Shown piece after piece: positions 43,806-52,353 of a stretch of 64,000 nt of DNA. Under the pieces are notes generated by a model, which ran no database searches, was not told the DNA's origin, and saw only the letters and a list, made by a program, of their open reading frames with translations. Source of the stretch: Legionella_A sp963772805 (GTDB lineage: Bacteria; Pseudomonadota; Gammaproteobacteria; Legionellales; Legionellaceae); contig CAVYYU010000008.1 in assembly GCA_963772805.1 (NCBI GenBank), forward strand, positions 248,001 through 312,000, written 5' to 3'. How positions within the stretch are numbered: position 1 is the stretch's first letter; every line of letters starts with the position of its first letter. A program made the position numbers and the translations under genes.

Positions 43806-44031
43806 TTTAAAAAAGTATCGGATTTCTTCTTGAAATAAAAAAATATACATGTTAATATTCGTTCTGTATGTGTAAATTAAATACAGGTGTGTATGATAAA
43901 TTCCTATATGACTAGTCCGAATGATATAACAGCGCTCATCTTCTCTTCATCTCTTTTGCATTCATGTTGTTGCTAAAACAATAATATTTCCTTGTTTCCT
44001 ATTTTTTTTCATTATTTCATAAGGGCTTACC

Positions 44032-45294
44032 ATGTGTGCAAAACATGCAACTTCGCGAAGAAGTAAAATTTGGCTTAGTACACCAGTATTATATGCCGTG
44101 ATGATACTGTTAGGCATCGTTAGCGGGATGTCTGATATTAGTCTGTTAAAAACAACGGGATTGTTTATCGCTGATGTGTTTATTAAAATTTTCAAGTGCA
44201 TCAGCTTACCGATTATCGCGCTCTCGATCATTGTGACGTTATCAGGTTATCGTTCAGATGGCTCAATGCGCACCGTATGGCGGCGCACCATGACTTATAC
44301 CTTGGGTACTACTTTACTGGCCGCGGGCATTAGTTGCCTTCTTTATATGCTGATTAATCCCGGTATGGTGACGGCAGTTACGGATACAACGGCATTGCCC
44401 GCGAGTAACGTCGATTATTTACAACATATTACTGGTCTTATTCCATCGACAATTTTCTCCCCCTTTCTCGAACAACAAGTGTTAAGCGTTTTGTTTTTAG
44501 GGATTGTGGTCGGTATTGCTATCCGATTTATTCCAGACAATGAAGCCAGACAAACCATCACCCAGTTTTTCCGCGGTGCACATGGCTTGTTTATGGTGAT
44601 AACAAACTGGGTCATTGCCATTATTCCTATCGGTTTATTTGGTTTTATTACCACGACGGTTGTGCAATTGCGCAGTGGTATAGCAATCAAGGGAATCGGG
44701 GAGTATTTACTGATTATTGTATTAGCCAATCTGGTGCAAGGATTTATTATTCTACCGTTGTGGTTGAAATTTCAGGGTATTCGTCCATTCATTGCTATGA
44801 AAGGGATGTTGCCGGCCTTGTCCCTGGCATTTTTTTCCAAATCATCAGTCGGCACGTTGCCAGTTACCATGGAAACCATCGAAAAAAACTTAGGAGTTAA
44901 ACCGCAGATAAGTCGTTTTGTATTGCCACTTTGCACCAGTATTAATATGAATGGCTGTGCCGCGTTTATATTCACAACTGTGATTTATCTGATGCAAAAC
45001 AATGGGATACATGTGTCGCTGGCTTCCATGGGGTTATGGATCATCGTCGCGACCGTTGCCGCCATTGGCAATGCCGGTGTGCCCATGGGCTGTTTCTTCT
45101 TAAGCGCCAGCTTGCTTGCAAGCATGAATGTACCGATTACGTTGATGGGGATTATCCTGCCGTTCTACAGCCTTATCGACATGCTGGAAACGGCATTGAA
45201 CGTCTGGTCCGACGCTTGTGTGGCCAAAGTTGTGGATGAGAAGGCAGGGAACCAGAATGATGTTGAGCTTGAAGCGACTGCGGTAGGTGCTTAG
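44032..45294 (+). CDS. Dicarboxylate/amino acid:cation symporter (DAACS)
   Basis: A 420-residue membrane protein of the SDF/GltP family that takes up glutamate, aspartate, serine/threonine or C4-dicarboxylates with sodium or protons. The hairpin HP1 motif SKSSVGTLPVTME, the TM7 motif CTSINMNGCAAFIF (for the usual NMDGT) and the HP2 segment GNAGVPMGCFFLSASL are visible. NMNGC instead of NMDGT suggests altered cation or substrate preference. It ends one base from the stop of dapE on the other strand. Confidence 0.92.
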   Translation: MCAKHATSRRSKIWLSTPVLYAVMILLGIVSGMSDISLLKTTGLFIADVFIKIFKCISLPIIALSIIVTLSGYRSDGSMRTVWRRTMTYTLGTTLLAAGISCLLYMLINPGMVTAVTDTTALPASNVDYLQHITGLIPSTIFSPFLEQQVLSVLFLGIVVGIAIRFIPDNEARQTITQFFRGAHGLFMVITNWVIAIIPIGLFGFITTTVVQLRSGIAIKGIGEYLLIIVLANLVQGFIILPLWLKFQGIRPFIAMKGMLPALSLAFFSKSSVGTLPVTMETIEKNLGVKPQISRFVLPLCTSINMNGCAAFIFTTVIYLMQNNGIHVSLASMGLWIIVATVAAIGNAGVPMGCFFLSASLLASMNVPITLMGIILPFYSLIDMLETALNVWSDACVAKVVDEKAGNQNDVELEATAVGA

Positions 45295-45295
45295 T

Positions 45296-46426
45296 TCAAG
45301 TTAAAAGTTTTTCACATAGCGCATAATAAATTTCAGTTAACCGGGTTAGATCCGCGGATGCGACACATTCATTGACTTGATGGATGGTCGCATTCACCGG
45401 CCCAAGCTCGATAACCTCCACACCATAGGGCGCGATAAACCGGCCGTCCGATGTGCCGCCACTGGTCGATAGCTCAGGCGCTTTTCCTGTTTGTTCTTTG
45501 ATAATGCTGATACTGCTTTTGAGCAAACGACCTTTCTGCGTTAAAAACGGTTCGCCATTCAAACGCCATTCTATTTCAGGGTTTAAACCATGCTGCTTGA
45601 AACAAGCCTGCACGCTCTGTTTTAATGCGCTAGCGGTCAGCTCGGGAGAAAAACGAACGTTAAAGTGCAGGGTTAAGTCACCCGGGATGATATTCCCCGC
45701 TTGCCCACCGGCTTGAATGTGGGTGATTTGCAGTGAGGTCGGTGGAAAATAGGCATTGCCTTCATCCCAATGCGTTGCAGTCAACTGCGTTAAAGCGGGA
45801 CTTATCTGGTGAATGGGATTAATAGCCAAATGCGGGTAGGCAACATGCCCTTGCTTACCATGCAGCGTTAGTTTTCCTGTTAACGAACCACGGCGCCCAA
45901 TTTTAATCACATCACCAACGCGGTTGCTGCTTGATGGTTCGCCGACGATACAAAAATCCGGTTTAATCCCTTGTTGATGCAATTTCTCCATCACATAAGG
46001 AGTGCCCAAATCGAAATCATCACCTTCCTCGCCGCTGGTGATAAGAAAACCCAGGCTGCCGGTAAATTGCGGATGGGCTTTCACAAAACGAGATGCGGCA
46101 ACCAGCATACAGGCCAGACTGCCTTTCATATCGGCGCTGCCACGACCATATAACATGCCGTTATCTTCATGTAACTTAAAGGGATCGGTGTGCCATTTTC
46201 TTAGATCACCAACAGGCACCACATCAGTATGACCGGCAAATACCAGCAGCGGGGCGCCTTTACCCATACTTGCGAAAAAATTGGCGACAGGCCCATTATT
46301 AAAGCGTTGACAGTCAAAACCAAGTTGCTCTAAGTATGCAATCATATGCTCCTGACAACCTGCATCGTCAGGGGTTATTGATTGATACTTGATAAGGTTC
46401 GCCAGCAACGCTTCAATAATGTTCAT
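45296..46426 (-). CDS. dapE: Succinyl-diaminopimelate desuccinylase
   Basis: Zinc peptidase-fold enzyme that releases LL-diaminopimelate from N-succinyl-LL-DAP for lysine and peptidoglycan. Motifs: FAGHTDVVPVGD, YGRGSADMKGSLAC, TSGEEGDD, VGEPSSSNRVGDVIKIGRRGSL and the C-terminal STSGGTSDGRFIAPYG with metal ligands. 376 residues, normal. It lies 2 bases after dapD. Confidence 0.96.
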   Translation of the reverse strand: MNIIEALLANLIKYQSITPDDAGCQEHMIAYLEQLGFDCQRFNNGPVANFFASMGKGAPLLVFAGHTDVVPVGDLRKWHTDPFKLHEDNGMLYGRGSADMKGSLACMLVAASRFVKAHPQFTGSLGFLITSGEEGDDFDLGTPYVMEKLHQQGIKPDFCIVGEPSSSNRVGDVIKIGRRGSLTGKLTLHGKQGHVAYPHLAINPIHQISPALTQLTATHWDEGNAYFPPTSLQITHIQAGGQAGNIIPGDLTLHFNVRFSPELTASALKQSVQACFKQHGLNPEIEWRLNGEPFLTQKGRLLKSSISIIKEQTGKAPELSTSGGTSDGRFIAPYGVEVIELGPVNATIHQVNECVASADLTRLTEIYYALCEKLLT

Positions 46427-46428
46427 TG

Positions 46429-47262
46429 TTATAAATCCTTCGGTATATCGCGCAGCAGTTCATTAATACTGACTTTAGCCCGTGTTTTTTCATCAACTTG
46501 TTTGACGATAACCGCACAGTAAAGACTGTATTTACCATCGTTGCTAGGCAGATTACCAGCAACTACGACTGATCCTGCGGGAATGCGGCCATACGTTATT
46601 TCGCCCGTCATGCGGTTGTAAATTCGGGTGCTTTGGCCAAGATAAACGCCCATAGATAGTACAGAACCTTGTTCGACAATAACGCCTTCAACCACTTCGG
46701 AACGTGCACCGATGAAACAGTTATCTTCAATGATAGTGGGGTTTGCTTGTAACGGCTCCAAAACGCCACCAATGCCAACGCCACCAGAGAGATGTACGTT
46801 TTTGCCAATTTGCGCGCATGACCCAACCGTCGCCCAGGTATCCACCATCACGCCCTCATCGATATAGGCGCCCAGATTGACATAGGAAGGCATCAACACT
46901 GTATTTTTCCCAATAAAAGCACCACGGCGAACAATCGCATGCGGCACTACCCGTACACCCATTTGGCTAAAATCACTTTCTTGTAGTCCATTAAATTTAA
47001 GAGGAACTTTGTCATAAAACTGACAGAACCCCGCATCCATAATTTGATTAGGATAAAGTCTAAAGGAAAGAAGTACTGCTTTTTTTATCCATTGGTGTAC
47101 TGTCCATTCACCATCAATTTTTTCAGCGACACGTAGATGGCCCTGATCAAGGCCAGTAATCACTTCCTCGACCGCGCTTATAATTTCAGCTGGAGCGTTT
47201 TCTGGCGAAAGCTGTTGGCGTTGTTCGAAATGTTGCTCAATTATTTTTTGTATAGAGTTCAT
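46429..47262 (-). CDS. dapD: Tetrahydrodipicolinate N-succinyltransferase
   Basis: Transfers succinyl from succinyl-CoA to tetrahydrodipicolinate in the lysine/DAP pathway. The 277 residues carry the left-handed beta-helix hexapeptide pattern (FIGKNTVLMPSYVNLGAYIDEGVMVDTWATVGSCAQIGKNVHLSGGVGIGGVLEP) and NCFIGARSEVVEGVIVEQGSVL. dapD-dapE form a two-gene operon; a palindromic repeat lies upstream. Confidence 0.96.
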   Translation of the reverse strand: MNSIQKIIEQHFEQRQQLSPENAPAEIISAVEEVITGLDQGHLRVAEKIDGEWTVHQWIKKAVLLSFRLYPNQIMDAGFCQFYDKVPLKFNGLQESDFSQMGVRVVPHAIVRRGAFIGKNTVLMPSYVNLGAYIDEGVMVDTWATVGSCAQIGKNVHLSGGVGIGGVLEPLQANPTIIEDNCFIGARSEVVEGVIVEQGSVLSMGVYLGQSTRIYNRMTGEITYGRIPAGSVVVAGNLPSNDGKYSLYCAVIVKQVDEKTRAKVSINELLRDIPKDL

Positions 47263-47327
47263 TGGGTTACCTGCGATAATTGTAATTTCTCAATAACTCA
47301 GGAAAACGTCATTCTGAACGCAGTTAT

Positions 47328-47413
47328 GTAGGTTGGTGCTGAACTTGCGAAGCCCAACAGCGGATCAATCCCGATCATCTTCTTGGGCTGCACATCATTT
47401 AGCGCCTACCTAC
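47328..47413. repeat. Palindromic repeat core, copy D (divergent)
   Basis: GTAGGTTGGTGCTGAAC...GCGAAGCCCAACAG on the left and TTCTTGGGCTGCACATC...AGCGCCTACCTAC on the right are degenerate arms of the same palindrome as copies B and C. GTACC ends are not evident. The rest of the 47263-47659 gap shows no gene. Confidence 0.65.
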
Positions 47414-47659
47414 CTGACTCTTCGTGACTTATTGAGACGTTAGCGATATTTCTAATTGTTCAAAATACCACATCGCGACAATCCACGCCAAGATTCAATA
47501 TGATGGTAAATATAATAAACTAAAAAAAATGCCATAAGAAGAGTGTGGTTATTCATGCTATGAAGCTCCTTCTCTCATTTTATCCTTAACATTTGAGTAG
47601 CAGTTTGCACTGCATTTGATAGGGCGTATAATTACTGGTTTGCGAATTTGGGGTTGATG

Positions 47660-48664
47660 ATGCGTTTATTAGTGACTGGAAGTGCAGGGTTCATCGGTTA
47701 CCACCTCGCTAGAAAACGCTTGGATCAGGGCGATACGGTCGTCGGCGTTGATAATCTTAATGATTATTACGATGTGCGTTTAAAGCAAGCTCGGCTTGAG
47801 CAACTACAAGCCTACCCTAATTTCACCTTCTATCATGCCGATATCTGTGATGAACCAAAAATAAATGAAATTTTTGCCAAGCACAAACCTCAGCGCGTGG
47901 TAAATTTGGCCGCGCAGGCAGGTGTTCGTTATTCATTACAAAATCCACATGCCTACGTGCAATCGAATGTTGTTGGCTTTACCAATATGATTGAAGCCTG
48001 CCGTCATAATCAAGTCGAACATTTTGTCTATGCGTCAACCAGTTCGGTTTATGGCGCTAACAGCGTCCAACCTTATCAGGAAAGTCATGGCACCAATCAT
48101 CCATTTTCCATTTATGCGGCGACCAAAAAAGCCAATGAATTAATCGCTCATTCTTACTCACATTTATTTGCGCTACCCACCACCGGACTGCGATTTTTTA
48201 CGGTTTATGGCCCCTGGGGTCGACCTGATATGGCGTTTTTCTCGTTTACACACGACATTTTGAATGGCATTCCCATCAAGGTGTACAACCACGGCCACAT
48301 GCAGCGCGATTTCACCTACATTGATGATATAGTTGCTGGAATATCACTTGCCATTGACAAACCCGCGACCGTAAATCCCACATGGTCTGCCGCGCTGCCT
48401 GATCCGGGGAGCAGTTCTGCACCCTATCGAATTTACAACATAGGTTGCGGGAATCCAGTAAGCCTGATGGATTATATTGACGCTATTGAAACGGCAACCG
48501 GCAAGCAGGCTATCAAAGAATTTTTACCCATGCAGGATGGCGATGTGCTCTCGACGCATGCGGCGACCAATAGACTGGAAGACGATTTAGGATATCTGCC
48601 GCAAATTAATATCAATGAGGGTGTTACTCGTTTTGTGAACTGGTATCGTGATTTTTATCGGTAG
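47660..48664 (+). CDS. NAD-dependent epimerase, UDP-glucuronate 4-epimerase type
   Basis: A 334-residue extended SDR. It has MRLLVTGSAGFIGYHLARKRL (NAD binding), NLNDYYDVRLKQARL, which is diagnostic for UDP-glucuronate/UDP-galacturonate 4-epimerases, AAQAGVRYSLQNPHAYVQSN, the catalytic STSSVYG and YAATKKANE, and RFFTVYGPWGRPDMA. It probably makes UDP-galacturonate for capsule or LPS. Start 47660 follows TTTGGGGTTGATG; upstream ATG at 47657 is equally possible. A palindrome overlaps its stop codon. Confidence 0.9.
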   Translation: MRLLVTGSAGFIGYHLARKRLDQGDTVVGVDNLNDYYDVRLKQARLEQLQAYPNFTFYHADICDEPKINEIFAKHKPQRVVNLAAQAGVRYSLQNPHAYVQSNVVGFTNMIEACRHNQVEHFVYASTSSVYGANSVQPYQESHGTNHPFSIYAATKKANELIAHSYSHLFALPTTGLRFFTVYGPWGRPDMAFFSFTHDILNGIPIKVYNHGHMQRDFTYIDDIVAGISLAIDKPATVNPTWSAALPDPGSSSAPYRIYNIGCGNPVSLMDYIDAIETATGKQAIKEFLPMQDGDVLSTHAATNRLEDDLGYLPQININEGVTRFVNWYRDFYR

Positions 48665-48686
48665 GTTGGGTCATGACCCAACCTAC
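48661..48686. terminator. 26-bp perfect palindrome at the epimerase stop
   Basis: GTAGGTTGGG TCA TGA CCCAACCTAC is fully symmetrical and contains the epimerase stop codon. Its outer bases equal the tip of the GTAGGTTGG palindromic family, so it may be a minimal member that now works as a terminator. Confidence 0.6.
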
Positions 48687-48736
48687 ATTGAGTAAGGTAT
48701 CGGTTTGGCCTTATTCAAGTATTCATCGTTGATCAA

Positions 48737-49897
48737 TCAGGACGTCATTTTCAAAGCATGATTCAGATCAGCCTTCAAATCGTCAATATGTTCAATGCCC
48801 ACGGACAAGCGGACAAAGCCATCGACTATTCCTAACGCTTTACGTTTTTCAGCAGGGATTGATGCATGGGTCATGATGGCAGGGTGTTCTATTAGACTTT
48901 CAACACCGCCCAGGCTTTCTGCCAAAGTAAATACTTTGCAGTGCGATAAGAACTTTTTTGTTTGCTCCAGATTGCCGTTGATCACCATTGAAATCATACC
49001 GCCAAAATCGCGCATTTGCTCTTTGGCCAACAGATGTTGTGGATGAGATATAAGGCCTGGGTAGATAACATGTTGAATACGGGGGTGCTTTTCAAGCCAG
49101 TGTGCAAGCTCTTTTGCATTTTCACAGTGCCGTTGCATCCGCAGCGCCAGTGTTTTTAAACTGCGTAACACTAAAAAACTGTCAAATGGACCCGCAATTC
49201 CACCACATGAATTTTGCAAAAAAACGATTTTTTCGACTAGCTCTAAATTATCACCAACGACAACGGCACCACTGATCACATCAGAGTGACCATTCAAATA
49301 TTTAGTCGCTGAATGCAGAACAAGATCAAAACCTAACTCAAGTGGGCGTTGAATCCAGGGGGTAGCAAACGTATTGTCGACAACGCTGATTAGTTTATGG
49401 CGTTTGGCAATCAGCGCAATTTTGCGCAAATCAGCCAGTTTAAGCATGGGGTTCGATGGGGTCTCTACCCAGAGCATGCGAGTTTCGGGGCGAATTGCTG
49501 CTTCAATATTTTCCGGGTTTGTCATATCAACAAACGTAAAAGACAGGTTCGCACTTCGGGTTTTTACTTTATCAAATAAACGATAAGTTCCGCCGTAGAG
49601 ATCGTCCATAGCAATGACATGCTCACCTGCGTTTAACACATCAACAACTGTATTTATGGCTGCCATGCCTGAGGCAAAGGCAAATCCGCGTGTGCCAGAT
49701 TCAAGATTTGCAATACACGCTTCATAAGCTGTGCGGGTGGGGTTTTGTGTACGTGAATATTCATAACCCTGATGCACGCCCGGTGATGTCTGCCTATAGG
49801 TCGATGTGGCGTAGATAGGTGTCATGACGGCACCAGTAGTTGGATCAGGCTCTTGACCTGCGTGAATGGCGCGGGTGTTGAAATGTTTACTATCCAT
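48737..49897 (-). CDS. Cys/Met metabolism PLP enzyme (cystathionine gamma-synthase/lyase type)
   Basis: A 386-residue fold-type I PLP enzyme. The N-terminus has FNTRAIHAGQEPDPTTGAVMTPIYATSTY, followed by YEYSRTQNPTR, FASGMAAI, NPMLKLADL, VDNTFATP and the Schiff-base lysine in LHSATKYLNGHSDVI. ESLGGVESLIEHPAIMTHASIP closes the active site. Sequence alone does not separate cystathionine gamma-synthase (transsulfuration to methionine) from gamma-lyase (reverse). It has no obvious operon partner. Confidence 0.9.
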   Translation of the reverse strand: MDSKHFNTRAIHAGQEPDPTTGAVMTPIYATSTYRQTSPGVHQGYEYSRTQNPTRTAYEACIANLESGTRGFAFASGMAAINTVVDVLNAGEHVIAMDDLYGGTYRLFDKVKTRSANLSFTFVDMTNPENIEAAIRPETRMLWVETPSNPMLKLADLRKIALIAKRHKLISVVDNTFATPWIQRPLELGFDLVLHSATKYLNGHSDVISGAVVVGDNLELVEKIVFLQNSCGGIAGPFDSFLVLRSLKTLALRMQRHCENAKELAHWLEKHPRIQHVIYPGLISHPQHLLAKEQMRDFGGMISMVINGNLEQTKKFLSHCKVFTLAESLGGVESLIEHPAIMTHASIPAEKRKALGIVDGFVRLSVGIEHIDDLKADLNHALKMTS

Positions 49898-50377
49898 GGA
49901 AATCCCTTTTCAAATATGGCAGTTAACTAACTAAAATTTAAAGACTATTTTAAATATGCCGATAAATAAAATAAAATTCATTTTAGTGAGGGATGCATGC
50001 CGAGGCAAGTAGTCGATTATGCAATAGTGGACAACGCCATTATACGAGTTAAAAAAATGGCAAAGAAGACTGATTTCTACGATGCTTGTTTAGGTGGCAC
50101 TGGTATTTTATGATGCAACGTTAAATTTGCATCCCTGCTAACCCATGGTGCGAATGTATACGCTCGTATATGATAATCATTTGTTCTTGGGATTCATCCC
50201 TTGTATGAATGTTATGTGAGCAGTTTGTTACTTGAAGAAGAATTGGATGATATTATCAATGCATTTGGTAGTGCCTTGGGTGTAATTTGTCATGTATTTC
50301 CCATAGCAGTGGCTCATCCACGTTATTTTATGGTTTTAATATAATAATAGTCGTGCGTACTCTAAGGAACATGTTCA
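49898..50377. other. Intergenic stretch before gspC
   Basis: About 480 bases without a firm gene. A 42-codon GTG frame at 50216-50344 encodes SSLLLEEELDDIINAFGSALGVICHVFPIA and could be a relic or a small peptide, but it lacks a ribosome binding site and was not called. The promoter of gspC probably lies here. Confidence 0.45.
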
Positions 50378-50887
50378 ATGTATGCTGAAGTTAAAATGGT
50401 TCTATCAAAACCCCTGGCACCTATGATTATTGGTCTTTGTCTTGCGATGCTTATTCTATGGCAACTTTCAGTAGTTGCACTCTCATTTTTTTCACCGGGC
50501 AAAATGGCAACGCAGCAAGGTATCAAGATTGTTGAAGAAAAAAGAGCAATGAAGGGCGCTCTGGCCGATGCTGGTCTGAATACGATTTTTTTTGGGGACT
50601 ATGTGCCAGAAAATTTGAAGGATGCCTCAGTCAAGCAATCAAAGCTTAATCTGGATATGGTTGGTATTATTTTCGCTGATGATGAACAAGATTCACATGT
50701 TATTATCAGTGAGGGTGGGCAGGAAAAAATCTACTATGTGGGCGATACATTGCCTGGAAATGTAATTATCAAACGTATCACCACGGATGGTGTCTTTGTT
50801 ATACGTGATGGTTCGCTCGAGAGTTTGAGCTTTCCTAATAGTGACCTAATATTTGAACCCGTAGCTAAGCCTTTAATTGGAGAATAG
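50378..50887 (+). CDS. gspC: Type II secretion system protein GspC
   Basis: Inner-membrane component linking the type II secretion platform to the GspD secretin. One N-terminal helix (PMIIGLCLAMLILWQLSVVALSFF) precedes the periplasmic HR domain: KLNLDMVGIIFADDEQDSHVIISEGGQEKIYYVGDTLPGNVIIKRITTDGVFVIRDG. No PDZ domain follows; the chain stops after 169 residues, as in the short Legionella-type LspC. The gene is separated from the other gsp genes, also as in Legionella, where lspC stands alone. Confidence 0.87.
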   Translation: MYAEVKMVLSKPLAPMIIGLCLAMLILWQLSVVALSFFSPGKMATQQGIKIVEEKRAMKGALADAGLNTIFFGDYVPENLKDASVKQSKLNLDMVGIIFADDEQDSHVIISEGGQEKIYYVGDTLPGNVIIKRITTDGVFVIRDGSLESLSFPNSDLIFEPVAKPLIGE

Positions 50888-50892
50888 ACTTA

Positions 50893-51201
50893 ATGTTTTT
50901 TAGAAAAATGGTGTTTATTTTCATGGGTGTTATTCCTTTTCTGGGTGGCTGTGCAGTTGGCCAACTAAACTTGCAAGAAGGGATTAGAAGTTTTCAAATT
51001 CAGGATTATCGCCAGGCGTTTATTCGTTTGAAACCTGAGGCTGAAAAAGGTAATCCAGATGCGCAGTATGCTATTGGTTATATGTATTATTATGGTCAAG
51101 GTGTTATTGAGGATAGAAAACAAGCCTGGCATTGGATCAACTGTGCTGCAAAAGCGGGGCAAACGGATGCAATTGCTGCGGTAAAAATTTTGCGACATTA
51201 G
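50893..51201 (+). CDS. Sel1-repeat lipoprotein
   Basis: A 102-residue lipoprotein. The lipobox FLGGC (Cys20) follows a short hydrophobic signal; the mature part has Sel1/TPR units, including DAQYAIGYMYYYGQGVIEDRKQAWHWINCAAKAG. It starts 5 bases after gspC and is probably cotranscribed. Sel1 lipoproteins often act as scaffolds in secretion or envelope stress; a link to type II secretion is inference. Confidence 0.8.
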   Translation: MFFRKMVFIFMGVIPFLGGCAVGQLNLQEGIRSFQIQDYRQAFIRLKPEAEKGNPDAQYAIGYMYYYGQGVIEDRKQAWHWINCAAKAGQTDAIAAVKILRH

Positions 51202-51364
51202 GTGCGCATAGTACGTACTTGGGTTGCAGGTTTATGGTGATTTTTTATCGGGGTGCGAAGTTATTGGTGAATGGTCGAGATTTATTTTTTGTGACAATTG
51301 GTGGACGCAGTTAGCAGTAAATAAAAAAGGGAATAGGTTACTCACATAATAGGAGAATAAGGAT

Positions 51365-52174
51365 ATGTTAACGTCTAAAGTTTGCACGCAGTGTGGAAAT
51401 AGCCTGGAGTCAGCCGATCAATTTTGTACAAATTGTGGTGCTAAAATTGGTTTGGAATCCCAAGGCGACAAAACGTCTCAAAAGAGCATGTCACCGGTAG
51501 CAGAAAATAGTGCGAAATCACCTCTTGTTACCCTGTTACTCTGTTTGTTTTTGGGGATGTTTGGGATCCACCGTTTTTATGTCGGCAAATTTGGCACAGG
51601 ATTGTTGATGTTTTTGACAGGAGGTGGCTTGGGAATTTGGTTTCTAGTCGACTTGATTTTGATTGTTACTAATAAGTTTGAAGATAGCGAAGGAAAGCGA
51701 CTGAAATTAATAAAATCTCCATCATCAATTGCAAAGGCAATGCTGGTAATTGGTTCATTAATAGCCTGGGTACTCGTTTTTTTTGGGACTATTTTTGCTA
51801 TCACATTATACATAACGAGTGGCGTGGTTGGTTCTGTGAGTAATCAATTGGCGGCATTGCGGTCTGGAAACATTGAAAAGGCGTATTCGTACACCTCCAA
51901 AGATTTCCAAAAAGCTACTCCTCCGGCTAAATTTAAACAATTTATCGACCAGTATCCTTCATTAAAAAATAATGAAAGTTCGTTTTTTAATAACCGGGAA
52001 ATTAACAACAACGTCGGAACAGTTACGGGTACCTTAACGGCCAAAGATGGTGCAAAAACACCAGTTGAATATCGTTTGATCTGGGAAGATGGTTCCTGGA
52101 AAATACTGAATATCACTGTGTTACCCACAGGTGCTGGAACGGAAATAAATTATAAGCACGACTCTTCCAATTAA
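51365..52174 (+). CDS. Zinc-ribbon / TM2-domain membrane protein
   Basis: A 269-residue protein. Residues 7-28 form a zinc ribbon with two CxxC pairs (CTQCGNS...CTNCGAK). Residues 52-102 are a TM2 domain: LLCLFLGMFGIHRFYVGKFGTGLLMFLTGGGLGIWFLVDLILI, with the DRF-like HRFYVGK motif. A further helix follows at about 123-155, then a DUF4864-like C-terminal domain (RSGNIEKAYSYTSKDFQ, WKILNITVLP). Function unknown. A strong terminator follows. Confidence 0.82.
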   Translation: MLTSKVCTQCGNSLESADQFCTNCGAKIGLESQGDKTSQKSMSPVAENSAKSPLVTLLLCLFLGMFGIHRFYVGKFGTGLLMFLTGGGLGIWFLVDLILIVTNKFEDSEGKRLKLIKSPSSIAKAMLVIGSLIAWVLVFFGTIFAITLYITSGVVGSVSNQLAALRSGNIEKAYSYTSKDFQKATPPAKFKQFIDQYPSLKNNESSFFNNREINNNVGTVTGTLTAKDGAKTPVEYRLIWEDGSWKILNITVLPTGAGTEINYKHDSSN

Positions 52175-52183
52175 TTCCATCGA

Positions 52184-52224
52184 GGCCAGTCACCGTCGTT
52201 GCATTACAGCGACGGTGACTGGCC
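52184..52224 (+). terminator. Intrinsic terminator with 15-bp perfect stem
   Basis: 52184-52198 pairs exactly with 52210-52224 around an 11-base loop, starting 10 bases after the stop codon and followed by TGTTTTGT. One of the strongest hairpins in the window. Confidence 0.85.
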
Positions 52225-52353
52225 TGTTTTGTATAAATTACCCTGCAAATTTCATTACAATGGTGCTGATCTTCGTAGTGATACATTGTCCATAAGTTTT
52301 TTCAGTAGAGCTGTTGAATGGTTTTGCTCACATCAAGTCGCGCGATGAAACGT

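Noticed and set aside
50216..50344. 42-codon GTG frame upstream of gspC
   Set aside because: No ribosome binding site and no recognisable motif; kept only as a remark.
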